Assembly (NCBI GenBank): GCA_017559685.1
Contig: JAFYQY010000046.1
Location: 1-12,702 of the forward strand
Direction: 5' to 3'
Source of the DNA: Alistipes sp.
Lineage (GTDB): Bacteria; Bacteroidota; Bacteroidia; Bacteroidales; Rikenellaceae
Length of the DNA stretch: 12,702 nucleotides
Below the pieces are notes generated by a model that saw only the letters and a list, made by a program, of their open reading frames with translations, was not told the origin of the DNA and searched no databases. The translations under genes were made by a program, and so were the position numbers. Position 1 is the first letter of the stretch. Each line of letters begins with the position of its first letter. Below, piece by piece: positions 1-6,598 of this stretch.

Positions 1-871
1 CACCCTGTGCGTTGATAAGATACACACCGTTGAAGATGTTCTCACCGGTAGCAGCGACACGCGAGAAAGCAACACAAGTAGCCGATTTGTCACCCAAGTT
101 ACCGAATACCATCGCCTGAACGTTTACTGCAGTACCCCACTCAGCTGGGATGTTGTTCAACTTACGGTAGAGAATTGCACGCTCGTTCATCCACGAACCG
201 AATACTGCGCAAACAGCACCCCAGAGCTGCTCCCATGGGCAAACTGGGAAGTCCGAACCGGTCTGCTCCTTAACAGCAGCCTTGAACTTAGCAACCAAAA
301 CCTTCAAATCCTCAGTCGAGAGGTCGGTATCCATCTTAACACCGCGCTCCTCCTTCAACTCCTCGATGATAACCTCGAATGGATCCTGATCCTCCTTCGA
401 AACTGGCTTCATACCGAGAACAACGTCACCGTACATCTGTACGAAACGACGGTACGAGTCCCAAGCGAAACGTGGGTTACCCGACAACTGTGCTACTGCC
501 TCAACAGCCTCGTCGTTCATACCGAGGTTGAGGATAGTATCCATCATACCTGGCATCGAAGCACGAGCACCCGAACGTACCGATACGAGGAGTGGCAACT
601 CCTTGTCGCCGAACTTGCGGCCTGTCAAAGCCTCAACACGCTTGATAGCAGCCTCAACCTCCGGACGGAGCATCTCGATAACTGCAGCCTGACCGTGCTG
701 ATAGTACTCAGTACAAACGTCGGTTGTGATAGTGAATCCTGGAGGTACAGGAATACCAATAAGGTTCATCTCGGCGAGGTTTGCACCCTTACCACCGAGC
801 AACTCTCTCATCTTGCCATTTCCCTCGGCCTCTTTGTTACCGAAGAAATAGACACGCTTTACATTTGTCAT
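1..871 (-). CDS. ppdK: Pyruvate, phosphate dikinase, N-terminal part (gene runs off the left edge)
   Basis: The enzyme interconverts pyruvate + ATP + Pi and phosphoenolpyruvate + AMP + PPi in the cytoplasm. Only the first 290 residues of a protein usually near 880-910 residues are present. The ATP-grasp nucleotide-binding domain is recognisable: [10 protein letters not shown] at residues 26-35, [10 protein letters not shown] at 41-50, the family signature [17 protein letters not shown] at about 96-112, and YLINAQG at 284-290. The start ATG at 871 opens the conserved VYFFG N-terminus, and a Bacteroidetes-type promoter lies about 70 bp upstream. One variation: the stretch that often reads GVAFTRxPATGE is [12 protein letters not shown] (about 266-277); Bacteroidetes enzymes as I recall them read close to FSRDAGTGE here, so this is probably lineage variation. 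Codon choice is that of a highly expressed gene. Identification is secure; only the C-terminal phosphohistidine and PEP domains cannot be inspected. Confidence 0.97.
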   Translation of the reverse strand, partial: MTNVKRVYFFGNKEAEGNGKMRELLGGKGANLAEMNLIGIPVPPGFTITTDVCTEYYQHGQAAVIEMLRPEVEAAIKRVEALTGRKFGDKELPLLVSVRSGARASMPGMMDTILNLGMNDEAVEAVAQLSGNPRFAWDSYRRFVQMYGDVVLGMKPVSKEDQDPFEVIIEELKEERGVKMDTDLSTEDLKVLVAKFKAAVKEQTGSDFPVCPWEQLWGAVCAVFGSWMNERAILYRKLNNIPAEWGTAVNVQAMVFGNLGDKSATCVAFSRVAATGENIFNGVYLINAQG

Positions 872-942
872 AATGGTTTGATTTTTAGTTAATTAATATA
901 GAATGTATTGTGTTTGTTGTCTTACATACGCCTTCCAACTAA

Positions 943-976
943 CAAAAATAGTGATTTTTTCTTTGAAAAACGCAAT
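943..976 (-). promoter_or_regulatory. Putative ppdK promoter (Bacteroidetes type)
   Basis: Read on the minus strand, TATTTTTG (950-943) matches the Bacteroidetes -7 consensus TAnnTTTG. ATTG (976-973) could be the -33 element, with a 22-bp spacer that is slightly long. Transcription would begin near 937 and give a leader of about 65 nt before the ppdK ATG at 871. This is motif matching in an AT-rich region, so confidence is moderate. Confidence 0.5.
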
Positions 977-1204
977 TTTTGGCAAGATTTTTTTTGCTTT
1001 TCTTGAGCCCATCTCGCTTTTCGTCGCTTTTTCGACAAAAATCACAATTATTAAAAAAATTTTTCAATTACAACTTTTTAGCTTTTTGCGGGCTTTTGCT
1101 TACAATTTGTAACTGAATACGACTTTTTCTGCACAAGCAGCGACAAAAATGCCCTAAAACGTCAATGCAGCGCATTCTGGCGCCGAAAAATAATTTATAA
1201 AAAA

Positions 1205-1236
1205 TTTGCAAAATGATTTTTTTGTATATAAATTTG
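1205..1236 (+). promoter_or_regulatory. Putative distal promoter of the lipoprotein gene
   Basis: TTTG (1205-1208) followed after 20 bp by TAAATTTG (1229-1236) fits the Bacteroidetes -33/-7 architecture well. The predicted start near 1242 would give a leader of about 115 nt before the lipoprotein ATG at 1357. Confidence 0.55.
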
Positions 1237-1280
1237 CATTAGCAACAGAAAAATATTCGCTATATAATATATGTTTTGCA

Positions 1281-1288
1281 TATTTTTG
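1281..1288 (+). promoter_or_regulatory. Putative proximal -7 element of the lipoprotein gene
   Basis: TATTTTTG matches TAnnTTTG, but no good -33 element is seen at the proper distance (only TTCG at 1256-1259). It could act as a second promoter 52 bp downstream of the stronger candidate, or be a chance match in AT-rich DNA. Confidence 0.35.
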
Positions 1289-1356
1289 CAGCGATATTTA
1301 CAAGCGATTACAATTTATAATATACTATAATTATTAACTTCAAAAATTTAAGACTT

Positions 1357-2499
1357 ATGAAAAAGATTTTAGCTTCAGTTCTTTTGGCGGCTCTCGCATT
1401 GGTAGGCTGTAATCCTGAACAAAACACAGATCCAGAACCAATTCCACAGCCAGAGGTTTGTGACAAGCACGATGTTGATTTGATTATGACCGAGGTTGGT
1501 GGTATGTACTATCACAACAACTATTCGGAGTCGGAGAACTCTTACAACTACAGCGTAGTTTTGTGCAACCACACAAAGGTTTTCGACCTCTATACAGGTG
1601 GTATTGATGTTAAGGCTGGCAACGCTTATCTCTTCCTCGATATCTATGCAGATGTTGCTGCTCCAAACTACAGCGCATCGTTCAAGGTACCTAATGGAAC
1701 TTACAACGTTGATCCACAGAGCACAACAAACGTAGGTACAGTAGGTGTTGAGTACTCGAGCATCGCAATCCTCGACGCAGAGGGCTTGGTTGAGGCAGAG
1801 GTAATGCTTACAAGCGGTACTGTTACCGTTACCGATCACCTCATCGACGCTATGGTTATCGGTGATGACGGTAAGGTATACCACGTTCAGTGCGTAAACA
1901 AGGTTGTTGACAACTCTGAGGCTTATGGCGCAATGCAGTTGGACGGCTATCCAACAACTACTTTGGAGGCAGACCTCGCAATGAACTTCACTGCTGAGGG
2001 TGCATTCGTATACGCTGACAACTATGAGGATTACTTCATCATCGGCAAGAACTTGTGGGTGATTTCGGTTTTGGACGAGGTTGCTCTCTATGAGACTCAG
2101 CTTATGATCCTCGTAGATCCTACAAAGGAGCTCCCTGCTGGCAAATATGAGATTTCGGGTAACATTAACAAGGAGGTTGCTCTCTTCGGTTATATGGATC
2201 CATACTATGGTAGCGCAGTTGGTTGCTGGATGATTCAGTACGACGAGAACTACGATTTGGGCGGTATGGCAGCTCTTAAGTCGGGTAACATCACTGTTGC
2301 TTTCGAGGGCGAGACTGCAACCGTAACTATCGACGCTGTTGATGAGGCTGGTCACAAGATTACAGGTACTTGCGTAGCTCCTTACGAGATTTCAACAGGT
2401 TGGTCTGTAAAGAAGCTTTCGAACGCAGCTAAGTTTGCACACGCACAGAAAAATCTCGCTCCACGCAAGGTTAAGCCAGCAATGGTTGCTAAGCGTTAG
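1357..2499 (+). CDS. Surface/periplasmic lipoprotein with two related beta-rich domains, function unknown
   Basis: The protein has 380 residues. It starts with a type II signal peptide: basic MKK, a hydrophobic stretch and lipobox LVGC with Cys18 as the lipidated residue, followed by a Pro/Glu-rich linker to about residue 33. Two similar blocks follow, roughly 40-180 and 202-342. Both run through an aromatic/Asp/Tyr-rich segment, a hydrophobic strand, a P-x-G-x-Y turn (VPNGTYNV at 111-118, LPAGKYEI at 259-266), then a SGxITV/SGTVTV strand and a final valine-rich hairpin. The downstream protein at 2711-3289 resembles one such block. The C-terminal 30 residues are strongly basic and Ala-rich, ending KPAMVAKR, unlike the acidic body. 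Codon use is strongly biased to GTT, GCT, AAC and GAG, suggesting high expression. It has its own promoters and a strong terminator, so it is probably monocistronic. I do not recognise a named family. Lipidation is predicted with good confidence; ligand and role are unknown. Confidence 0.85.
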   Translation: MKKILASVLLAALALVGCNPEQNTDPEPIPQPEVCDKHDVDLIMTEVGGMYYHNNYSESENSYNYSVVLCNHTKVFDLYTGGIDVKAGNAYLFLDIYADVAAPNYSASFKVPNGTYNVDPQSTTNVGTVGVEYSSIAILDAEGLVEAEVMLTSGTVTVTDHLIDAMVIGDDGKVYHVQCVNKVVDNSEAYGAMQLDGYPTTTLEADLAMNFTAEGAFVYADNYEDYFIIGKNLWVISVLDEVALYETQLMILVDPTKELPAGKYEISGNINKEVALFGYMDPYYGSAVGCWMIQYDENYDLGGMAALKSGNITVAFEGETATVTIDAVDEAGHKITGTCVAPYEISTGWSVKKLSNAAKFAHAQKNLAPRKVKPAMVAKR

Positions 2500-2533
2500 T
2501 TTGAGAATTATTGGTTAGTTAGGTTTTGTTGAG

Positions 2534-2567
2534 GGGCAGATAGCGGAATGGCTGTCTGCCCTTTTTT
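2534..2567 (+). terminator. Rho-independent terminator after the first lipoprotein gene
   Basis: An 11-bp stem (GGGCAGATAGC at 2534-2544 with GCTGTCTGCCC at 2551-2561, one T-G pair) closes a 6-nt loop and is followed by six T residues (2562-2567). It lies 35 bp after the lipoprotein stop codon. Confidence 0.92.
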
Positions 2568-2582
2568 AGATAAGAGAATGAC

Positions 2583-2698
2583 GTCGCCAACCACGTTGGC
2601 TCTATAGCGTCGGTCGCATAGCGACCTCTATGGCGTCGGGCAAAGCCCTCTATGGGGTTTCGCCATAAAGCACCAACGGTGCGCCGCCATAAAATGCC
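2583..2698. repeat. Array of short hairpins with repeated linkers (REP-like element)
   Basis: Small perfect hairpins with different stem sequences sit in a repeating frame: GCCAAC-CAC-GTTGGC (2586-2600), GGTCGC-ATA-GCGACC (2612-2626), GGGC-AAA-GCCC (2638-2648) and GCACC-AAC-GGTGC (2670-2682). All have 3-nt loops. The first three are separated by the 11-nt linkers TCTATAGCGTC (2601-2611) and TCTATGGCGTC (2627-2637), so units 1 and 2 have a 26-nt period. In the right half the linker appears inverted as CGCCATAAA (2661-2669 and 2685-2693). TATGGCG (2629-2635) can therefore pair with CGCCATA (2661-2667), giving a branched, roughly symmetrical fold. It lies between a terminator and the next ATG and ends 13 bp before that ATG. 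It is more GC-rich than the AT-rich spacers elsewhere in the window. No reading frame in it looks real. Confidence 0.75.
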
Positions 2699-2710
2699 AC
2701 AAAAAAAACT

Positions 2711-3289
2711 ATGAAACAACTATTTACTATACTACTTTCGGTTGTTGCGCTGTGGGCGTGCGACCCGACTTTCGAAAACCCTCCAAAAGAGGAGAAGCCC
2801 GAGATACCCGAGCGCCCCGAGAATGCCATATCGACACTCACCGAGGATGTTGAAGTGCAGTTCGATGCCTCGTCGTCGCTCTGCTATGCCGATTGCTTTG
2901 GCGACTACTACCACACAGGGCTCTATATGTGGCAGTTCTACTTTATGAACTTCGTCATCAAGGAGCAGCTCTGTATCGAGGTTATGGTAGAGCCGAACGG
3001 CCTCTCCATACCTACGGGAACATTCGAGGCCACAACCGACATCTACAAGAAAAACGGAATGGTGCAGGGCATAATCGACAATGAGGGCTACAAAGCCTAC
3101 TCGTGGTATATCCGCTTGGCGAAGGGTGATGTATCGGCGGCAGATGCTCCGATAGCCAACGGCTCGGTGACTATAACCGCCAACGAAGATGGCTCACACA
3201 CAGCGACTTTCCTCCTTAAGGATGACGCCTTGAACGACATCACGGGCGGTTTCAACGGCACCATCATTGTCGAGGATTTCAGAATGTAA
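2711..3289 (+). CDS. Single-domain lipoprotein, relative of the upstream lipoprotein, function unknown
   Basis: The protein has 192 residues, with a type II signal peptide and lipobox LWAC (Cys17). A Pro/Glu/Lys-rich linker (about 18-38) precedes one domain of about 150 residues. That domain parallels blocks of the upstream lipoprotein: an Asp/Tyr/aromatic segment (CFGDYYHTGLYMWQF, 62-76), a P-x-G-x-F/Y turn (IPTGTFEA, 100-107), SYSW-type aromatic strand, NGSVTI (150-155), TATFLLKDD (164-172) and a terminal TGGFNGTI strand (178-185). I infer common ancestry from this order of features; identity is low. The ATG at 2711 follows an A-run (AAAAAAAACT), the usual A-rich Bacteroidetes leader. The gene is separated from its neighbour by a terminator and the hairpin array and has no clear -7 element of its own, so its promoter is uncertain. 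Codon use is less biased than in the upstream lipoprotein, suggesting lower expression. Confidence 0.82.
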   Translation: MKQLFTILLSVVALWACDPTFENPPKEEKPEIPERPENAISTLTEDVEVQFDASSSLCYADCFGDYYHTGLYMWQFYFMNFVIKEQLCIEVMVEPNGLSIPTGTFEATTDIYKKNGMVQGIIDNEGYKAYSWYIRLAKGDVSAADAPIANGSVTITANEDGSHTATFLLKDDALNDITGGFNGTIIVEDFRM

Positions 3290-3315
3290 TAAGCAACTCT
3301 ATTTTTTAATTTTGG

Positions 3316-3347
3316 CGGGGCAAGGCTACGGCTTTGTCTCGTTTTTT
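3316..3347 (+). terminator. Rho-independent terminator after the second lipoprotein gene
   Basis: CGGGGCAAGGC (3316-3326) pairs with GCTTTGTCTCG (3331-3341) through 11 pairs, three of them G-T, around a TACG tetraloop. Six T residues follow (3342-3347). Confidence 0.85.
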
Positions 3348-3380
3348 CGTCTATTACGGAACAATTTTCGAAAGTTTTAT

Positions 3381-3388
3381 TAACTTTG
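3381..3388 (+). promoter_or_regulatory. Putative esterase gene promoter, -7 element
   Basis: TAACTTTG matches TAnnTTTG exactly and lies 34 bp downstream of a terminator. No convincing -33 element is visible. Transcription from about 3394 would give a leader of about 43 nt. This argues against the in-frame ATG at 3386, which overlaps the element, as the start. Confidence 0.6.
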
Positions 3389-3436
3389 CGCCAAACAAAC
3401 ACACATTTTTACATTTTTTTACAAACAAAACACACT

Positions 3437-5338
3437 ATGAAAAACCTAAAATTTATTTTGGTTGCGATTGTTGCGATGTTCCTTTCGTCAACAGTTGCTA
3501 TGGCACAGGAGAAGCCAACAACTCTCACTTTGCCATCGGTAGTTGGTAGCAATATGGTGCTTCAGCACTCGACTACAGTGAACATCTGGGGTTGGGCTAA
3601 GCCAAAGGCTACTGTAAAGATTAACCCAAGCTGGCTCGGCTTGAAGAAGCCTCTCAAGGTTAAGGCTGACGCTGAGGGTTTCTGGATCTTGCCAGTACAG
3701 ACTCTCCCAGCAAGCTACGATGCTCACACCATCACTATCCAGGCTGGTAAGGAGGTTAAGGAGTTGAACAACATCCTCTTCGGTGAGGTTTGGCTCTGCG
3801 CAGGTCAGTCGAATATGGAGTGGTCGGTTCGCAAGACTCCTGATATGAAGGCTGATTTGAAGAACGACGCTAACCCATACATCCGCCTCTACTGCACAGG
3901 TCGCATTTACTCTGCAACCCCACAGACTGAGGTTCCTGCACAGAAGAAGCACAAGACTCAGTGGGCTGTTTGCAACTCGAAGTCGTTGGCAAACTTCTCG
4001 GCTGTAGGTTATGGTTTCGGTAAGGAGTTGCAGGAGACTTTGAACGTTCCTGTAGGTCTTATCGACGCATCGTACGGTGGTACTTGCGTTGAGGGTTGGT
4101 TGAGCGCAGAGTATCTCGCAAACAACCCTAAGGTTGCAGCTCAGGCTAAGAAGTTGAAGAACAAGAAGTGGAACAAGAAGATTTCGTTCCTTCACAACGC
4201 AAACATCTACCCTATCCGCCACACCTCTATCGCAGGTGTTATCTGGTACCAGGGTTGCTCAAATGTTGGCACCAACACATACTACTATATGCTCAACGAG
4301 CTCGTTAAGTCGTGGCGTTTGGAGTTCCGCAACGAGGAGATGCCATTCTACATCGTAGAGATCGCTCCTCACACATACCAGGGCATCAGCGGTGCTCGCA
4401 TTCGTGAGGCTCAGGCTCGTGTAGCGGCTCGCAACAAGAACTGCGAGATCGTTATCACTAACGACCAGAACCAGATCCCAGGTGACATCCACCCTCCAAA
4501 GAAGGCAGAGGTTGCTCACCGTTTGGCACAGTGTGCTCTCGGTGGCTTCTACGGCAAGACTACTGCTGAGTTCCGTTCGCCTGCTTACAAGTCAATCCAG
4601 ATCGAGGGTGACGCTATCCGTGTTCTCTTCAAGAACGTTCCTACAACCCTCGTACAGAAGGGCGAGGGCCGCATCAACGGTTTCCAGATTGGTGTTAAGG
4701 ATCCTGCAAACGAGAAGAACCTTATCTTCCACGTGGCAGAGGCTAAGATCGAGAACAACACTATCGTTGTATCGGCTGTAGGCGTAACTGAGCCTGTTGC
4801 TGTACGCTACTGCTTCAACGAGGATATGGGTAACGTATACTCGGCTGAGGGTCTTCCACTCGGCGCATTCCGTAGCGACAAGAACAACCGTGCACAGGGC
4901 GCTCGTCCATACGTTGAGAAGCCATCTGAGATCGCAATCAAGTTCGAGGGCGTGGGTTACACTCGTTCGACCTTCGCTAAGGATGCTCCACAGTGGGCTA
5001 ACAGCGGTTTCTTCTTGAGCGACGAGTATCCTGCAGAGTTCGAGGGCTTCGAGATTTTGTACCCAACTCCAGTTGCTAAGGGTGAGATGAGCGTAGGTGG
5101 TACTATCACAGCTAAGGCTGATGGTAAGATCTACTTGTTCACTTCGCCTGCTAAGGAGGCTCGCACAGCTCCTTGGAAGGTTCTCACTTCGACCTACTCT
5201 CGTTGCGCTAAGGATGGTAAGAAGCGTGGCACTTTCTACATCGTAGAGCGTGAGGTTAAGGCTGGCGACATTATCGAGTTGCCTAAGTTCAAGAACAACT
5301 GGGGTACTGCAGTTCTCGCTAAGACTATCGAGTACTAG
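3437..5338 (+). CDS. Secreted sialate O-acetylesterase / SGNH-family carbohydrate esterase
   Basis: The protein has 633 residues counted from the ATG at 3437. This start gives a clean type I signal peptide (MKNLKFILV to AMA|QE, cut after residue 23). An upstream in-frame ATG at 3386 lies inside the likely promoter and would bury the signal, so it was not used. Family marks are the nucleophile motif GQSNMEW (Ser125), the GVIWYQGCSNV block (267-277) and the catalytic D-x-H in GDIHPPKKAEVAHRLA (Asp350, His352). The family removes acetyl groups from sialic acids or plant polysaccharides such as xylan; the substrate here cannot be read from sequence. Block III usually has Glu where Cys274 occurs (WYQGESN). 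A further C-terminal region of about 120 residues (about 512-633) follows the esterase domain and was not recognised. No SusC/SusD or other glycan-utilisation genes are adjacent. Codon use indicates high expression. The gene is monocistronic between terminators. Confidence 0.9.
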   Translation: MKNLKFILVAIVAMFLSSTVAMAQEKPTTLTLPSVVGSNMVLQHSTTVNIWGWAKPKATVKINPSWLGLKKPLKVKADAEGFWILPVQTLPASYDAHTITIQAGKEVKELNNILFGEVWLCAGQSNMEWSVRKTPDMKADLKNDANPYIRLYCTGRIYSATPQTEVPAQKKHKTQWAVCNSKSLANFSAVGYGFGKELQETLNVPVGLIDASYGGTCVEGWLSAEYLANNPKVAAQAKKLKNKKWNKKISFLHNANIYPIRHTSIAGVIWYQGCSNVGTNTYYYMLNELVKSWRLEFRNEEMPFYIVEIAPHTYQGISGARIREAQARVAARNKNCEIVITNDQNQIPGDIHPPKKAEVAHRLAQCALGGFYGKTTAEFRSPAYKSIQIEGDAIRVLFKNVPTTLVQKGEGRINGFQIGVKDPANEKNLIFHVAEAKIENNTIVVSAVGVTEPVAVRYCFNEDMGNVYSAEGLPLGAFRSDKNNRAQGARPYVEKPSEIAIKFEGVGYTRSTFAKDAPQWANSGFFLSDEYPAEFEGFEILYPTPVAKGEMSVGGTITAKADGKIYLFTSPAKEARTAPWKVLTSTYSRCAKDGKKRGTFYIVEREVKAGDIIELPKFKNNWGTAVLAKTIEY

Positions 5339-5363
5339 TATCTCTTGAAAAATAGAACTTTTC

Positions 5364-5400
5364 GGAGTGCTGCTCTTTCGGAGTGGCACTCCTTTTTTTT
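5364..5400 (+). terminator. Rho-independent terminator after the esterase gene
   Basis: A 12-bp stem (5364-5375 with 5381-5392, including two G-T pairs) closes a TTTCG loop and is followed by eight T residues. It begins 26 bp after the stop codon. Confidence 0.93.
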
Positions 5401-5445
5401 GTGCTTATTCGTGCTGCAAAAATTTTAGATTTAAGTTTATTTGTG

Positions 5446-5453
5446 TAACTTTG
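5446..5453 (+). promoter_or_regulatory. Putative pheS operon promoter, -7 element
   Basis: TAACTTTG matches TAnnTTTG exactly; the same octamer lies upstream of the esterase gene. A -33 element is weak (TTTTAG around 5423-5428). Transcription would begin near 5459, giving a leader of about 60 nt before the pheS ATG at 5519. Confidence 0.6.
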
Positions 5454-5463
5454 TGGCGTATTG

Positions 5464-5479
5464 TGTCCCTAATGGGACA
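5464..5479 (+). promoter_or_regulatory. Hairpin near the 5' end of the pheS leader
   Basis: TGTCCC-TAAT-GGGACA is a perfect 6-bp stem with a 4-nt loop. It would sit within a few nucleotides of the predicted 5' end of the transcript, and no T-tract follows. It may stabilise the mRNA end. No Phe-rich leader peptide or T-box specifier structure was seen, so attenuation is not supported. Confidence 0.4.
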
Positions 5480-5518
5480 AAAACGTAGAAAATTTAAGAT
5501 AAAAACAAGATAAACCCT

Positions 5519-6559
5519 ATGAATGAAAAGATTATTGCCCTCACCGCACAGGTAGAGGCATTTACACCAAAGTCGTTGGCGGAGGTTGAGGACTTCCGCA
5601 TCAAAATGGTGGGCAAGAAGGGCGAGATGACTGCCCTTATGGAGGAGTTCAAGACCGTAGCTCCCGAGCTTAAGCGTGAGTTCGGTCAGAAGTTGAACGC
5701 TCTCAAGAATAGCATATTGGCGAAGATTAACGAGCAGAAGGAGTTGCTCGAGAATCAGCAGGCTTCGGCGCCACAGATTGACGATATGTCTCGTCCAGGT
5801 ACAGCCGAGCAGCTCGGCTCACGCCACCCAATTTCGTTGGTTAAGCAGGAGATTATCGACATCTTCTCTCGCTTGGGCTACACCGTAGCTGACGGCCCAG
5901 AGATCGAGGATGACAACCACGTATTCTCACGCCTCAACTTCCCTATGGAGCACCCTGCACGAGATATGCAGGACACCTTCTTCGTTGAGAAGGCGGGTTC
6001 GGAGCCATCGGCAGACGATGTTCTCTTGCGTACCCACACCTCGTCGATCCAGGTGCGTACTATGCAGCAGCAGGAGCCACCAATTCGTGTAATCTGCCCT
6101 GGTCGTGTATTCCGTAACGAGGCTATTTCGTACCGTGCACACTGCATCTTCCACCAGGTGGAGGGCTTGTATATCGACAAGAACGTATCGTTTGCCGATA
6201 TGAAGCAGTCGTTGCTCTACTTCTCGAAGGAGCTCTTCGGCGAGAAGACCCAGATTCGTATGCGCCCGTCGTACTTCCCATTCACCGAGCCTTCGGCTGA
6301 GTTAGACGTTTCGTGTAACCTCTGCGGCGGCAAGGGTTGCCCTGTATGTAAGGGTACCGGCTGGTTGGAGATTATGGGTTGCGGAATGGTTGATCCAAAC
6401 GTCTTGGAGGCTAACGGCATCGACTCGAAGGTTTATTCGGGCTTTGCGTTTGGTATGGGAGTTGAGCGTATCGCTATGTTGAAGTTTGGAGTGAAGGATT
6501 TGCGTCTCTACTTCGAGAACGATGTGCGCTTCCTCCACCAGTTCGACAGCGTTCTGTAA
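5519..6559 (+). CDS. pheS: Phenylalanine-tRNA ligase alpha subunit
   Basis: This is the catalytic subunit of the (alpha beta)2 enzyme that charges tRNA-Phe in the cytoplasm. The length of 346 residues is normal. The N-terminal coiled-coil arm (1-80) is followed by the class II core: HPISLVKQEI and GPEIEDDNHVF (103-136), HPARDMQDTFF (145-155), LLRTHTSSIQVR motif 2 (169-180), FRNEAISYRAHCIFHQVEG (198-216), PFTEPSAELDV (254-264) and motif 3 GFAFGMGVERIAML (308-321). A Cys-x2-Cys-x4-Cys-x2-Cys knuckle (Cys266, 269, 274, 277) is inserted before GWLEIMGCGMVDPNVL; E. coli PheS lacks these cysteines. The beta subunit gene pheT is not adjacent, as is common in Bacteroidetes. The gene probably leads an operon with the TPR and EnvC-like genes, since no terminator lies between them. 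Confidence 0.98.
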   Translation: MNEKIIALTAQVEAFTPKSLAEVEDFRIKMVGKKGEMTALMEEFKTVAPELKREFGQKLNALKNSILAKINEQKELLENQQASAPQIDDMSRPGTAEQLGSRHPISLVKQEIIDIFSRLGYTVADGPEIEDDNHVFSRLNFPMEHPARDMQDTFFVEKAGSEPSADDVLLRTHTSSIQVRTMQQQEPPIRVICPGRVFRNEAISYRAHCIFHQVEGLYIDKNVSFADMKQSLLYFSKELFGEKTQIRMRPSYFPFTEPSAELDVSCNLCGGKGCPVCKGTGWLEIMGCGMVDPNVLEANGIDSKVYSGFAFGMGVERIAMLKFGVKDLRLYFENDVRFLHQFDSVL

Positions 6560-6562
6560 GAC

Positions 6563-6598
6563 GGAGAGTGGAGAGTAGTTAGTAGAGAGTAGTTTTTA
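6563..6598 (+). repeat. Short purine-rich repeats between pheS and the TPR gene
   Basis: The 39-bp gap contains GAGAGTAGTT twice (6571-6580 and 6585-6594) and a related GGAGAGTG (6563-6570). No terminator stem is present. GAGAG (6585-6589) lies 9 nt before the GTG start and could serve as a weak ribosome-binding site, unusual for this A-rich-leader organism. Confidence 0.5.

Larger units (their letters stand above)
872..1356. other. AT-rich divergent intergenic region
   Basis: This 485-bp spacer separates ppdK (leftward) from the lipoprotein gene (rightward). It is very AT-rich with long A and T runs and contains no credible coding sequence. It holds a leftward promoter for ppdK near 943-976 and two candidate rightward promoters at 1205-1236 and 1281-1288. 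A small perfect hairpin, AATGC-AGC-GCATT (1164-1176), lies between the promoters and has no T-tract, so it is not a terminator. No riboswitch or small RNA fold was recognised. Confidence 0.7.

Noticed and set aside
903..1112. 69-codon frame in the AT-rich spacer
   Set aside because: Low-complexity Phe/Leu/Ile-rich translation in AT-rich DNA that overlaps the ppdK promoter; no supporting leader or homology.
1375..2355. Long open frame (326 codons) on the minus strand across the first lipoprotein gene
   Set aside because: It is antisense to a gene with a clear signal peptide and terminator. Biased codons (few TTA/CTA/TCA triplets in the sense strand) keep the antisense open, and its translation has no recognisable domain.
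2583..2698. CRISPR-like array or minus-strand coding sequence (2519-2719)
   Set aside because: The units are different hairpins with short constant linkers, not identical repeats with unique spacers of equal length, and the overlapping frame has no protein features.
3386..3436. Upstream in-frame ATG extending the esterase by 17 residues
   Set aside because: The ATG lies inside the TAACTTTG promoter element, and the extension would precede an otherwise perfect signal peptide.
4592..5389. Minus-strand open frame of 265 codons over the esterase gene, and another at 3488-4222
   Set aside because: Both are antisense to the esterase and explained by its strong codon bias. The first also runs through the terminator.
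5401..5518. T-box or Phe attenuator upstream of pheS
   Set aside because: There is no Phe-codon leader peptide, no T-box sequence and no terminator/antiterminator pair; only a small 5' hairpin is present.
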